Positions 27,912 through 36,510 of a stretch of 64,000 bases of DNA are shown here, one piece after another. Both the position numbers and the translations under genes were made by a program. Below the pieces are notes generated by a model. That model had not been told where the DNA came from. It saw nothing but the letters and a program-made list of their open reading frames with translations, and ran no database searches. The stretch comes from Mangrovicoccus sp049603835 (GTDB lineage Bacteria; Pseudomonadota; Alphaproteobacteria; Rhodobacterales; Rhodobacteraceae): NCBI GenBank assembly GCA_049603835.1, contig JBMYSZ010000002.1, forward strand, positions 248,001-312,000, given 5' to 3'. Within the stretch, counting starts at the first letter, position 1, and each line of letters opens with the position of its first letter.

Positions 27912-28460
27912 ATGTCGCGTATTTCAATCCCCGCCACTCTAGAAGCAACCCCAGCCGCCGCGCAGCCAATGCTGGCGCAAGTGCAAAAACAGCTGGGAAG
28001 CCTGCCCAATATGTTCCGACTTGTGGCTCAAAGCCCGGCGGCGCTAGAGGGCTATCTGGGCCTTTCCGCAGCGCTTGGAAAATCGAGCCTGCCCATGGCC
28101 CTGCGCGAAAGCCTGGCACTGGCTCTGGCCGAGTTCAATGGCTGCAGTTATTGCCTGTCGGCGCATGCTTTTGTGGGCGAAAAGCTGGCCAAACTGTCCG
28201 TCGAAGAAATCGCCGCAAATCGCAAAGGCAGTTCAGTAGATAGTAAAACCCAAGCTGCATTGCGCTTTGCTCTGAAAATCGCTGAAACGCGTGGCCATTT
28301 GGGCGATGGCGATCTTAGCTCATTGCGTTTGGCCGGATTTGATGACGCCCAAGTGATTGAAATTGTTCTGCTTGTCGCTCTCAACATCCTGACCAATTAC
28401 CTAAATGAAGTGGCGCAAACCGATATTGATTTCCCCCGCATCCAAGATGTGGCCGCGTAA
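27912..28460 (+). CDS. AhpD-like / carboxymuconolactone-decarboxylase-family protein
   Basis: A 182-aa protein with the AhpD-type redox site FNGCSYCLSAHAF (C-x-x-C followed by His), preceded by the helical segment LRESLALALAEF. This is the peroxidase-related branch of the CMD family, in which the cysteine pair and histidine reduce peroxides. AAAGGAAAG precedes the ATG. It is followed by an NTF2-like gene and flanked by a duplicated putative AraC operator. A role in oxidative or aldehyde detoxification is an inference. Confidence 0.85.
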   Translation: MSRISIPATLEATPAAAQPMLAQVQKQLGSLPNMFRLVAQSPAALEGYLGLSAALGKSSLPMALRESLALALAEFNGCSYCLSAHAFVGEKLAKLSVEEIAANRKGSSVDSKTQAALRFALKIAETRGHLGDGDLSSLRLAGFDDAQVIEIVLLVALNILTNYLNEVAQTDIDFPRIQDVAA

Positions 28461-28524
28461 ATAACCACTGAAGCGGCGGCTGTTTGGGCAGCCGTCGCCG
28501 CCCCTGCTTTGAAAGGCCTTTGCC

Positions 28525-28989
28525 ATGCAGCGCTTGCCGCTTCCTCCCTTCACTGCGCAAACAGCTGCGCAAAAAGTCCGCCTCGCAGAAGATGCTTGGA
28601 ATAACCGCGATCCGCAGGCCGTGTCCTTGGCCTATACGGCCCAAAGCCGTTGGCGTAATCGCGATGTCTTTGTCACGGGCCGGGCTGAAATCATCCGCTT
28701 TTTGACGCAAAAATGGGAAAATGAGCAGGAATATCGCCTGATCAAAGAGCTTTGGGCCTGGCAGGACAATCGTATCGCGGTGCGCTATGCTTATGAATGG
28801 CGTCGGGCAGATGGGCAGTGGTTTCGGGCTTATGGCAATGAAAACTGGCAGTTTGATCCAGATGGTTTGATGGAAGAGCGCCATGCAAGCATCAATGATC
28901 TAGCGATTGATGAAGCGGATCGGCTGTTTCACTGGCCCCAGGGACGGCGGCCGGACACGCATCCTGGCCTCAGTGATTTGGGCTTATGA
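28525..28989 (+). CDS. NTF2-like nuclear transport factor 2 family protein (DUF1348)
   Basis: A 154-aa cone-shaped NTF2-like protein. Characteristic stretches are KVRLAEDAWNNRDPQAVSLAYT, SRWRNRDVFVTGRAEIIRFL, WRRADGQWFRAYGNENW and GLMEERHASINDLAI. DUF1348 proteins are small cytoplasmic proteins with a hydrophobic pocket and no assigned enzymatic role. It follows the AhpD-like gene by 64 nt and converges on the AraC gene with an 7-nt gap. Coexpression with the AhpD-like gene is likely. Confidence 0.85.
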   Translation: MQRLPLPPFTAQTAAQKVRLAEDAWNNRDPQAVSLAYTAQSRWRNRDVFVTGRAEIIRFLTQKWENEQEYRLIKELWAWQDNRIAVRYAYEWRRADGQWFRAYGNENWQFDPDGLMEERHASINDLAIDEADRLFHWPQGRRPDTHPGLSDLGL

Positions 28990-28996
28990 ATTGGGG

Positions 28997-30064
28997 TTAG
29001 ACCCTATTTGCCGCTTGACGATAGGCGCGGGGAGATTGCCCTTCCCAGCGTTTGAAGGCGCGGGTAAAGGCGCTTTGCTCGGAGAAGCCGGTCAAAAAGG
29101 CTATTTCAGACAGGGAATAGCCCGAACTATCCAAGAGCTGCTGCGCCAGATGGCGCCGGGCTTCGTCCACCAATGCCTGAAAACTAGTCCCGCGATCGGC
29201 CAAGCGTCGCTGCAAAGTCCGAGCCCCAATCCCAAGCTGTGTCGCAACCTCTGTTAGTGCTGGCACGCCGCCGCTAAGAAGCTTAGCGATCTCTTCCATG
29301 AGCTGCGTTTCAAGCGGGATTTCGGCCGGAATTTTGGGCGGGTTTTGCTCGGCCAATTGGCTTTCCATATGATCCGTGAAAAACCGCCAAATGCTGGCAT
29401 CTCCGATTGCGGTGGGTTGGTCCATCTCGTCTAGCGGCAGCTGAATACCGTCACGCTCCTGACCAAATATGGGCTCTATCCCGAAATGTTCGATCAATGG
29501 CTGGATCGAGCCGTCGCGCTCATGGGTGAATTGCACCCGAAGCGGGGTGAGATCCGGCTTGCGCGTGGTTTCACGGCAAAGCGACAGCGTGGTCCCAAGC
29601 GCGGCCTCATTGGACAAAAAACACCCCAGTCGCGGCATGGTTGGGTTTTTGAGGGTCCAGCAAAAGGCATCACCCCGATCAACAGTCGCGAAATCCGCAA
29701 CTGGATTGATCAGGCGGGTATAGCGGCTAAGGCGCTGAAAAGCATGGCGAAGGCTGGGCGCGGATTTGAAAGCCAAACCAAAAGCGCCCAAATCTTCGCA
29801 GCGCATCCCGGCGCAGACCCGCATATGAAAACCAGGGTTTGGCCATTCGCTCTCTGCGATGGTTTCGAGCAGACTGTAATAGGCTTCGGGCGCCACAAGG
29901 GCCGTGGGATCGTTGATCGTATCAGTGGTGAGGCCCAAGATCGCATAAAGCGGCGCGGGATCGGCCATATGGATGGCTTCGTTGATTTGTTTGCGAGCAA
30001 AAAGCGCAGGAAACACGGTCGAACCATCCCTCAACCAAGCCAAATAGGGGGTAATGCTTTCCAT
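28997..30064 (-). CDS. AraC-family transcriptional regulator (N-terminal arabinose-binding-type domain)
   Basis: A 355-aa protein with an N-terminal ligand-binding domain of the Arabinose_bd class (GFHMRVCAGMRCEDLGAFGLAFKSAPSLRHAFQRL, quoted in part). The C-terminal AraC helix-turn-helix includes LGIGARTLQRRLADRGTSFQALVDEARRHLAQQLL and LSEIAFLTGFSEQSAFTRAFKRWEGQSPRAYR (in part). This layout resembles OruR/ArgR-type activators. Its promoter region carries a 29-nt element also present upstream of the AhpD-like gene, which suggests autoregulation plus activation of the neighbouring pair. The ligand is unknown. Confidence 0.9.
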   Translation of the reverse strand: MESITPYLAWLRDGSTVFPALFARKQINEAIHMADPAPLYAILGLTTDTINDPTALVAPEAYYSLLETIAESEWPNPGFHMRVCAGMRCEDLGAFGLAFKSAPSLRHAFQRLSRYTRLINPVADFATVDRGDAFCWTLKNPTMPRLGCFLSNEAALGTTLSLCRETTRKPDLTPLRVQFTHERDGSIQPLIEHFGIEPIFGQERDGIQLPLDEMDQPTAIGDASIWRFFTDHMESQLAEQNPPKIPAEIPLETQLMEEIAKLLSGGVPALTEVATQLGIGARTLQRRLADRGTSFQALVDEARRHLAQQLLDSSGYSLSEIAFLTGFSEQSAFTRAFKRWEGQSPRAYRQAANRV

Positions 30065-30076
30065 ATGGTCAGCTTA

Positions 30077-30137
30077 TTTGACGCGTTGTCACCCGTTTTG
30101 ACGCCTTAGGTCAAGGCTTTGGCATCGCCAGTCAAGA
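30077..30137. promoter_or_regulatory. AraC promoter region with two tandem operator candidates (copy 2 at 30109-30137)
   Basis: The 29-nt element at 30109-30137 repeats the one at 27726-27754 (25/29), with half-sites starting at 30109 and 30130. Closer to the AraC start, TTTGACGC occurs at 30077-30084 and 30097-30104, spaced 20 nt. Both patterns suit tandem AraC-monomer binding. Confidence 0.5.
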
Positions 30138-30232
30138 TCAGCGCGCAGGCTTTGCGTAAAACCGGGTCAAGCCAGATGCAAAACGCTCATGGCCCATGGC
30201 TCAAATGGAACTCGCAAGGAAAGGGTGCAGCA

Positions 30233-30382
30233 ATGAAGCCGATAAAATCCAGCCTGGCTCTGACGATCGTCACAGCGCTTTTGGGCGCCGGTCTTACATT
30301 CTATTCCAGTATACTCATTGTCGGGCTTGGCTCTGGCGATTTGGGCTATGGCCCGGAAATCCAGTATCACGGCCTAACCTAA
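30233..30382 (+). CDS. Small predicted membrane protein (49 aa)
   Basis: MKPIKSSLALTIVTALLGAG begins a 49-residue ORF with one hydrophobic segment (about residues 6-32) and a polar tail ending QYHGLT. GGAAAGGG lies 6-13 nt before the ATG. I do not recognise a family. It starts about 95 nt after the putative AraC operator and is divergent from the AraC gene. Its small size makes the call tentative. Confidence 0.4.
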   Translation: MKPIKSSLALTIVTALLGAGLTFYSSILIVGLGSGDLGYGPEIQYHGLT

Positions 30383-30489
30383 CATGCTTTCGGTAGACCT
30401 CTGTGAGTTTGGGCGGCGCTCAGGATCGCTTGGCTTGATTTTTGGCGTCTTTGCCTTTAACTGGCTAGTTAGCTGGACAGGAGGCAGAG

Positions 30490-30732
30490 ATGCTGTCACT
30501 TCAAGACGCGAAAAATCGATTTAGTGCAGTTGTGGATGCGGCGCTTGCTGGACATCCGCAGCAGGTCTCGCGGCGGGGAAAGCCCGCCGTGGTTGTCTTA
30601 GCCGCCGAGGAATATGAGCGTCTGCTGAAAGCCGCAAAGGCCGATCGCGGGAGTTTTCAGGATCATTTAGCGGGTTTCCCGGCCGAAGATGTCCCGCGCG
30701 CCGAGATCCACCTGCGGGATGTGGAGTTTTGA
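30490..30732 (+). CDS. Type II antitoxin, Phd/YefM family
   Basis: An 80-aa protein, MLSLQDAKNRFSAVVDAAL followed by QQVSRRGKPAVVVLAAEEYERLL. This is the Phd/YefM fold that binds DNA through its N-terminal half and neutralises its toxin with the C-terminal tail. GGAGGCAG precedes the ATG. The stop overlaps the toxin start (TTGA), the normal coupling in such modules. It probably represses its own operon together with the toxin. Confidence 0.9.
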   Translation: MLSLQDAKNRFSAVVDAALAGHPQQVSRRGKPAVVVLAAEEYERLLKAAKADRGSFQDHLAGFPAEDVPRAEIHLRDVEF

Positions 30733-31136
30733 TCTATATCCTCGACACGAATATCATTTCCCTGGCGCGGCGGACGGATCGCGCGCCTCAGATTGCCCAA
30801 TGGTTGCGTGACCAAGACGAAACGGAGCTTTTCCTGAGTGTGATCACATTGGGGGAAATCGAACGTGGGATTGGCCTACAAGAGCGGAAAAACCCCGATT
30901 TCGCACGGGATTTGCGGATTTGGTTAGAGCGAACCACGCAGCTATTTTCTGACCGGCTTCTGGAATTTACCCCCGATGACGCGCGCCATTGGGGGGCATT
31001 ATCGGCACGGCTTGGCCATTCTGGAGCAGATTTGATGATTGCTGCGCAAGCGCTAAGCCGAAACGCCACGGTTGTGACCCGAAATATCGCGGATTTCGAC
31101 CCAACAGGGGCGCGGGTATTTGACCCGATGGCGTGA
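30729..31136 (+). CDS. vapC: Type II toxin, VapC/FitB-like PIN-domain ribonuclease
   Basis: A 135-aa PIN domain. The metal-binding acidic residues are visible: Asp in YILDTNIISLARR, Glu in ITLGEIERGIG, Asp in HSGADLMIAAQAL, and a further Asp in TRNIADFDPTG. PIN toxins cleave RNA, often tRNA, when the antitoxin is degraded. The TTG start at 30729 overlaps the antitoxin stop. Pairing of a Phd-type antitoxin with a PIN toxin is as in FitAB-like modules. Confidence 0.92.
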   Translation: MIYILDTNIISLARRTDRAPQIAQWLRDQDETELFLSVITLGEIERGIGLQERKNPDFARDLRIWLERTTQLFSDRLLEFTPDDARHWGALSARLGHSGADLMIAAQALSRNATVVTRNIADFDPTGARVFDPMA

Positions 31137-31237
31137 GCTGAGCGATGTGAAAACCGCCAGATCCCGGATTTTCGCCTCAATACTGATCTGGGCTTTATCC
31201 TTGCCTTAAATGGGAAAACCAAATGGTGATTTTAAAC

Positions 31238-31254
31238 TTGACTAATATAGTCGG
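31238..31254 (+). promoter_or_regulatory. Iron-responsive operator candidate upstream of the heme operon
   Basis: TTGACTAATATAGTCGG contains the perfect inverted repeat GACTA-N3-TAGTC, 82 nt before the heme-receptor start. The same pattern, TTGA-N6-TAGTC-N-G, is found at 55536-55552 upstream of the siderophore receptor at nearly the same distance. It resembles the iron-responsive boxes described in Rhodobacterales; the binding protein is inferred, not shown. Confidence 0.6.
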
Positions 31255-31335
31255 AATAATTATCGGGGCATAAACAGCGCGCCATCACCTGGATAGCCAG
31301 CCTGTAATCACAGTCTGACAGTCCGGGGTTCTGAT

Positions 31336-33414
31336 TTGTCGAAATCTTCCTATGCTGTGCTTTTGCTCAGCTCCGCCGCCACCTTTCCCGCGCTTGCACC
31401 GGTCTTTGCCCAAGATGCGGAATTTGAGGGTACTTATATTGGCGAGGTCACTATCGGTGAAAGCCGCCGCGGCGTGCAAACCGATACCGCCGCTTCCGAA
31501 ACCGTAATTAACCAAGAGGAAATCGAAGCCCGTCAGGCCGCGACCCTAGGCGAGCTGATCGATACTGTGCCTGGGGGCACTTTGGTCAATGGTGGCACGC
31601 CTCAGGGCTCGGCCATTTCCATTCGCGGCTTGGGCTCGCAATCGGGCGTCTATGGCTCGGATGGCAAAGTTACGGTCGTGGTGGATGGGGTGCAAAAAGG
31701 CGCCGAAGAGATCTATCGCAATGGAGGCATGCTCACTATGGAGCCCGAGCTCTTCAAAGAAGTGACCGTGCTGCGCGGTCCAGGCGAAAGCTTGCGGTAT
31801 TCATCCGGGGCGATGGGCGGCACGGTTGAGGCTGTCACCAAGGATGCGAGCGATTTCCTAGAAGAGGGTGATAGCTTCGCCTTTCGTCAGAAATTTGCTT
31901 ATGAAAGCAATGGCGAAGGTGGTTTGACCACCTCCATCCTGGCCTTCCGCCCGACCGAGAAACTCGAAGTTTTGGGCCTTTTGGGCTATCGCACGCTTGG
32001 CGATCGCGAAGATGGCGATGGGGAAACCCAGGTGAATACGGCGTTCCAAATGCCTGCGGCGATGCTCAAAGGCACATACCACATCAATGACGCCAGCTCA
32101 GTTACCGCCTTTTACAGCTATAACGAAAACCCCGAAGAAGATGTCTATTACAACGCCTTCAATCCCGGATCATTCGGCACGCTGGTTGATCGCGATACCA
32201 AAGACACCACGGCCTATGTGGCTTATGGCTTTAATCCCGGCGATAATGATCTGATCGATGCGAACCTGCGCCTGACCTATTCGCGCGAAGAAATGTCGAT
32301 CACCTCTGATGATCTGAGCTCGGATATTTATAATGCCGAACATCTGACCGAACGGCTGTCGCTGACCGGCGAAAACACAGCGCGCTTTGCCACCGGGCTT
32401 GTCGAGCATGAATTGCTGACCGGCGTGGAAATTGGCCGCCGGACGCGCGAAGCGACCAGCATCGATAGCGGGTTTAGTGCGGGCTCAGCACCAGGTGGGG
32501 AAGATGAATATATCGCCGCCTATATCAGCGATAAGATGCAGATCGGTAATCTGAACTTTACCCCGCAGCTGCGCTACGAGCATCAAAAGCTGACCTCCGA
32601 TGGCAATGATTTTGACTATTCCATGGGGTTCCCAGGTGCTCCGGTCTATCCGGCTATCGAAGATGGGACGGAATTCACCTCTGAAGCTTGGACAGGGGCG
32701 CTTTCGGCGCGTTACGCCATTACCCAGTCCTTCGCGGTTTTTGGTACGCTGGCCTATAATGAAAATCTGCCGATCCTCGATGATCTGCGCAACGAAGATT
32801 TCCGCGACCAATCGGAAAAGGGCATCACCAAGGAAATTGGCTTTTCCTATGATCAGCTCGCTCTGCTGACCGAGGATGACGCGCTGCGGGCGAAACTCAC
32901 CGCCTATGAGACCAATATTTGGGATGGCACCACCTATTCCAATATCGACGAAGTCACGCTGAAAGGGGTGGAGCTAGAGCTCTCTTATGTGTTGGGCGAT
33001 TGGTATACGGATCTGAACGGCGCCTGGAGCCGCGGCAATGTGGATGCCTGGATCGATGAAAGCAGCGCCCCAGAGGAAGACTATTTCAAATGGGTGGCCG
33101 CTGATAATGCCCGCTGGAGCTTGGGCCGCCGCTTCATGGATGATCAGCTCGATTTCTCTGGTGAGGTGCTGCATGCCTGGGCGCAAAATCGCACCACGGA
33201 TGAAAATGCCGATTACTATCCCGGCACTGTCCCGTCCGAGGCCTATACGGTTTATGGGATTTCGGCTGCCTATCTACCTAGCCAAGGCCCGCTCGAAGGT
33301 TTTGAGCTGCGGGCCAGCGTCGAAAACCTGACCAACGAGACTTACAAACCCTATCTTTCGACCCGCAATGCGCCGGGCCGCAATTTCAAGCTCAGCCTGG
33401 CCAAAAGCTTCTGA
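31336..33414 (+). CDS. TonB-dependent heme/hemoprotein outer-membrane receptor
   Basis: A 692-aa protein: signal peptide (MSKSSYAVLLLSSAATFPALAPVFAQ), TonB-box region, and plug domain (QAATLGELIDTVPG, SIRGLGSQSGVYG, VTVVVDGVQKG, VLRGPGESLRYSSGAMGGTVEAVTKDA). A 22-strand barrel ends in NFKLSLAKSF with the terminal Phe typical of outer-membrane proteins. Heme as substrate is inferred from the downstream hmuSTUV genes. The classical FRAP and NPNL heme-receptor boxes are not evident; the corresponding stretch reads YNENLPILDDLRN. The start is TTG at 31336. An iron box lies upstream. Confidence 0.88.
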   Translation: MSKSSYAVLLLSSAATFPALAPVFAQDAEFEGTYIGEVTIGESRRGVQTDTAASETVINQEEIEARQAATLGELIDTVPGGTLVNGGTPQGSAISIRGLGSQSGVYGSDGKVTVVVDGVQKGAEEIYRNGGMLTMEPELFKEVTVLRGPGESLRYSSGAMGGTVEAVTKDASDFLEEGDSFAFRQKFAYESNGEGGLTTSILAFRPTEKLEVLGLLGYRTLGDREDGDGETQVNTAFQMPAAMLKGTYHINDASSVTAFYSYNENPEEDVYYNAFNPGSFGTLVDRDTKDTTAYVAYGFNPGDNDLIDANLRLTYSREEMSITSDDLSSDIYNAEHLTERLSLTGENTARFATGLVEHELLTGVEIGRRTREATSIDSGFSAGSAPGGEDEYIAAYISDKMQIGNLNFTPQLRYEHQKLTSDGNDFDYSMGFPGAPVYPAIEDGTEFTSEAWTGALSARYAITQSFAVFGTLAYNENLPILDDLRNEDFRDQSEKGITKEIGFSYDQLALLTEDDALRAKLTAYETNIWDGTTYSNIDEVTLKGVELELSYVLGDWYTDLNGAWSRGNVDAWIDESSAPEEDYFKWVAADNARWSLGRRFMDDQLDFSGEVLHAWAQNRTTDENADYYPGTVPSEAYTVYGISAAYLPSQGPLEGFELRASVENLTNETYKPYLSTRNAPGRNFKLSLAKSF

Positions 33415-33471
33415 GTCTTGTGGGCCAGGCTTCCCTCGGGCCTGGCCATTTCTTTTTATGGGAGTTCACAA

Positions 33472-34524
33472 ATGAGCCTATCGCCTGAACATATCCGCGC
33501 GGCCAAAGCCGAAAGCCGCCTGCGGGATCGTGACTTAGCGGCTGAGCTGGGTATTTCCGAGGCGCAGCTTGTGGCGGCGCATATTGGCCATGGGGCGCAG
33601 CGCATTATGGCTCATCCCGATCAGGTGATGCCGCAGATCTCTCGCTTGGGCGAGGTCATGGCTTTGACCCGCAATGAAAGCGCCGTGCATGAGCGGGTGG
33701 GGGTCTTTGGCGAATATCGCTCCGGCGCGCATGCGGCTATGGTGATCGGCGAAGACATCGATACCCGGATTTTTCCCAAACATTGGGTCTATGGGTTTGC
33801 CCTAGAGCAAGACACCGAAAAAGGCCCGCGCCGCAGTTTGCAATTTTTCGATGCGGCGGGCGATGCGGTGCAAAAGATTTTCATGCGCCTGGGCTCGGAT
33901 CATGGGGCTTGGGCGGATGTGCTGGCGGCTTTGGCGGTTGAGGATCAGGCGCAAAGCCAAGAGCAAAGCCTGACAGTCGAGCCGCGCGCCCCGACAGAGC
34001 CCGCGAAAAGCCGCGCGGAAAACCGTGATACGCTTTTGAGCGAATGGGCGCGGATGACCGACACGCATCAATTTAACCGGCTCTGCGCCAAGCTGGGCAT
34101 GAACCGCTTGGGCGCTTATCGCTTGGTGGCGGATACAAAATGGGTCACGCCAATGGATGTGTCTGCCCCGGCGAAAATGCTAGAGGCGGTCAGCCTGCGC
34201 GGCCAAGAGGTGATTCTTTTCGTCGGCAATCGCGGCAATATTCAGATCCATTGGGGCAAGATGGAGGTGATCACCCCCATGGGCCCTTGGCTCAATGTGA
34301 TGGATGAGCGGTTCAATCTGCATCTGCGCGGCGATCATATTGCCGAAGTCTATGTAGTGGAAAAGCCCACAAAACGCGGCCCGGCGATCTCGCTCGAAGC
34401 CTTTGACGCGGAAGGCGGGCTAATTTTCCAAGTTTTCGGCCGCCGCGCAGGTCAAGAGGATGACAATAGCAGCTGGCATACTCTGCTAAGTTCCCTGCCG
34501 CTGAAGCTGGGAGTCCCCGCATGA
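33472..34524 (+). CDS. hmuS: Hemin-degrading factor / heme trafficking protein HmuS
   Basis: A 350-aa protein with two tandem HemS/ChuX-type domains (about 1-165 and 190-350). Each contains the repeat pattern MALTRNESAVHERVG.../VISLRGQEVILFVGNRGNIQIHWGKME and a downstream F-x-LHL or related stretch (RFNLHLRGDHIAEVYVVEKPT). HmuS family proteins bind heme in the cytoplasm and release iron or pass heme on. GGGAG precedes ATG 33472, which is preferred over an in-frame start at 33418. Its stop overlaps hmuT by ATGA. Confidence 0.9.
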   Translation: MSLSPEHIRAAKAESRLRDRDLAAELGISEAQLVAAHIGHGAQRIMAHPDQVMPQISRLGEVMALTRNESAVHERVGVFGEYRSGAHAAMVIGEDIDTRIFPKHWVYGFALEQDTEKGPRRSLQFFDAAGDAVQKIFMRLGSDHGAWADVLAALAVEDQAQSQEQSLTVEPRAPTEPAKSRAENRDTLLSEWARMTDTHQFNRLCAKLGMNRLGAYRLVADTKWVTPMDVSAPAKMLEAVSLRGQEVILFVGNRGNIQIHWGKMEVITPMGPWLNVMDERFNLHLRGDHIAEVYVVEKPTKRGPAISLEAFDAEGGLIFQVFGRRAGQEDDNSSWHTLLSSLPLKLGVPA

Positions 34525-35399
34525 GAAAACTGCTTGCGGGATTTGCCCTGACTTTGAGCCTGGTTGTGCCTGGGATTGTCTCAGCCGAGGAGCGTTACCC
34601 AGAGGCGAAGGCGATTGTCTCCGTCGGAGGCCCGGTCACAGAGATTGTGTATGCTTTGGGCCAAGGCCATCGTTTGGTGGGGCGCGATACCACCTCGCAG
34701 CATCCGGCAGAGGCGCTGAGCCTGCCCGATCTGGGCTATATGCGGCAGCTTTCGGCAGAAGGGGTGCTTTCTATCGGCCCCGATCTGATCCTGGCCCGCG
34801 ATAGTTCTGGCCCGCCCGAAACTATGGAGCAATTGCGCGCCGCTCGTATTCCGATTGTTTTGGTCCATGACGGCTTTAGCGCTGATGCGGTGCTGGCCTC
34901 TATTCGCATAGTCGGTCAGGCTTTGGGCGCAGAGACGGAGGCGGAGGCTTTGGCCCTGCGTCAGGCAAAGGCTTTGGCCGAGCTGCGCGAGGAAACCCAA
35001 CAGATCACCGAGAAAAAGCGGGTGCTTTTTGTTCTCTCGACCGATGGCGGGCGCCTCAATGCCGCCGGTGCCGGAACTGGAGCGGATGGGCTGATCACCT
35101 TGGCCGGCGGCGTGAATGTGATGGCCGAGGCTTTTGAAAGCTATAAGCTGGTCAATGATGAGGCGGTGATCACCGCGGCGCCGGATGTGATTTTGATGAT
35201 GGAGGGGCGCGGCAATCACTCGGGTCGGGCGGAGGAAATCCTAGCTCTGCCCGCGATTGCCCCCACCCCGGCTGCTGCCGCCCGCGCCTTTGTGACTGTT
35301 CCACCAGCAGCTTTGGGCTTTGGACCACGAACGGCGGATATGGCGCGGGAACTTTTCACTGTGCTATATGGCCCGGTCACGGCGCAGCACGAGCAATAA
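34521..35399 (+). CDS. hmuT: Heme ABC transporter periplasmic binding protein
   Basis: A 292-aa class III binding protein with a Sec signal (MRKLLAGFALTLSLVVPGIVSAEE). It has VSVGGPVTEIVYALGQGHRLVGRDTTSQHP and GYMRQLSAEGVLSIGPDLILA (in part), which are the HmuT/ShuT hallmarks; Tyr of GYMRQLSAEG is the expected heme ligand. It receives heme from the TonB receptor and docks on HmuUV. Overlaps flank it on the 5' side, and hmuU starts 4 nt after its stop. Confidence 0.93.
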   Translation: MRKLLAGFALTLSLVVPGIVSAEERYPEAKAIVSVGGPVTEIVYALGQGHRLVGRDTTSQHPAEALSLPDLGYMRQLSAEGVLSIGPDLILARDSSGPPETMEQLRAARIPIVLVHDGFSADAVLASIRIVGQALGAETEAEALALRQAKALAELREETQQITEKKRVLFVLSTDGGRLNAAGAGTGADGLITLAGGVNVMAEAFESYKLVNDEAVITAAPDVILMMEGRGNHSGRAEEILALPAIAPTPAAAARAFVTVPPAALGFGPRTADMARELFTVLYGPVTAQHEQ

Positions 35400-35403
35400 G
35401 GCC

Positions 35404-36507
35404 ATGGCGCAGCTCTCTTTTCCCGCGCCTTGGCGGCTTTTGCCCAGGCCTCAAATCGCAGGCGATCGCCGCGCTATCGCGCTTGCTTTGCGCATGGTCC
35501 TAATCCTGGGTTTGGGCTTGGCGATGCTCTTGAGCCTCGGCTGGGGCGCGGCAGGCGATACGGAGGTGATCGGCGCGTTAGCGGTGGGACTGGGGCTTTG
35601 GGATCCGGCGCAAGTGAGCCTACGCGATATGGTGATCATCTGGGATATCCGCATGCCGCGTATGTTGACCGGCGTGCTGGTCGGCGCGGCTTTGGCCGTG
35701 TCTGGCGCGGTGATGCAAGGCCTCTTTCGCAATCCCCTGGCCGATCCAGGTCTAGTAGGGGTGAGCGCCGGGGCAGGATTTGGCGCGGTGCTGGCGATTG
35801 TCCTGGGCGGGCTTTTGCCGCTGTCGCTGCAAGCTATGCTGGGGATCTGGCTTGTCCCAGCGGCGGCATTTCTGGGCGGTTGGGCCTCGACCTTGCTGCT
35901 TTACGCCATCTCCACCCGGCAAGGGCGCACCTCTGTGACCACCATGTTACTTGCAGGTATTGCCCTTGGGGCATTGACTGGTTCGCTGACTGGAATGGTC
36001 GTCTATTATGCGGATGATGATCAGCTGCGCGATCTGACCTTCTGGGGCATGGGGTCGGTCGCTGGAGCGACTTGGGCCAAACTAAGCGCCGCCGCCCCTT
36101 TGATCTTGCTTTGCCTGGCCGCAGCACCGTTTTTGGCGCGCGCGCTGAACGCTTTGGCCCTGGGCGAGGCTTCGGCCCTGCATCTGGGCATTGACGTGCA
36201 GCGCATGAAACGCCTGGCCATTCTCTCGGTGGCGGGCAGTGTTGGCGCGGCTGTGGCGATCACCGGCGGGATCGGCTTTGTGGGCATTGTGGTGCCGCAT
36301 TTGCTGCGCCTGGTGCAGGGGCCTGATCATCATGGGCTTTTGCTCAATTCCGCGCTGTTTGGTGCTGTGCTGCTGCTTTTGGCCGATGGCATCGCGCGTA
36401 GTGTCATTGCCCCCGCAGAGCTGCCGATCGGCCTTGTCACCGCATTTCTCGGCGGGCCGTTCTTTCTGTGGATTGTGCTGCGCAATCGCGCGCTTTTAGA
36501 GGGCTAG
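35404..36507 (+). CDS. hmuU: Heme ABC transporter permease
   Basis: A 367-aa FecCD/BtuC-type permease with about 10 TM segments. Diagnostic stretches are RMPRMLTGVLVGAALAVSGAVMQGLFRNPLADPGLVGVSAGAGFGA (in part) and GGIGFVGIVVPHLLRL. ATG 35404 is chosen, 4 nt after the hmuT stop with AAGG upstream; the frame also opens further upstream inside hmuT, which is unlikely to be used. It forms the heme channel with HmuV. Confidence 0.94.
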   Translation: MAQLSFPAPWRLLPRPQIAGDRRAIALALRMVLILGLGLAMLLSLGWGAAGDTEVIGALAVGLGLWDPAQVSLRDMVIIWDIRMPRMLTGVLVGAALAVSGAVMQGLFRNPLADPGLVGVSAGAGFGAVLAIVLGGLLPLSLQAMLGIWLVPAAAFLGGWASTLLLYAISTRQGRTSVTTMLLAGIALGALTGSLTGMVVYYADDDQLRDLTFWGMGSVAGATWAKLSAAAPLILLCLAAAPFLARALNALALGEASALHLGIDVQRMKRLAILSVAGSVGAAVAITGGIGFVGIVVPHLLRLVQGPDHHGLLLNSALFGAVLLLLADGIARSVIAPAELPIGLVTAFLGGPFFLWIVLRNRALLEG

Positions 36508-36510
36508 GCT

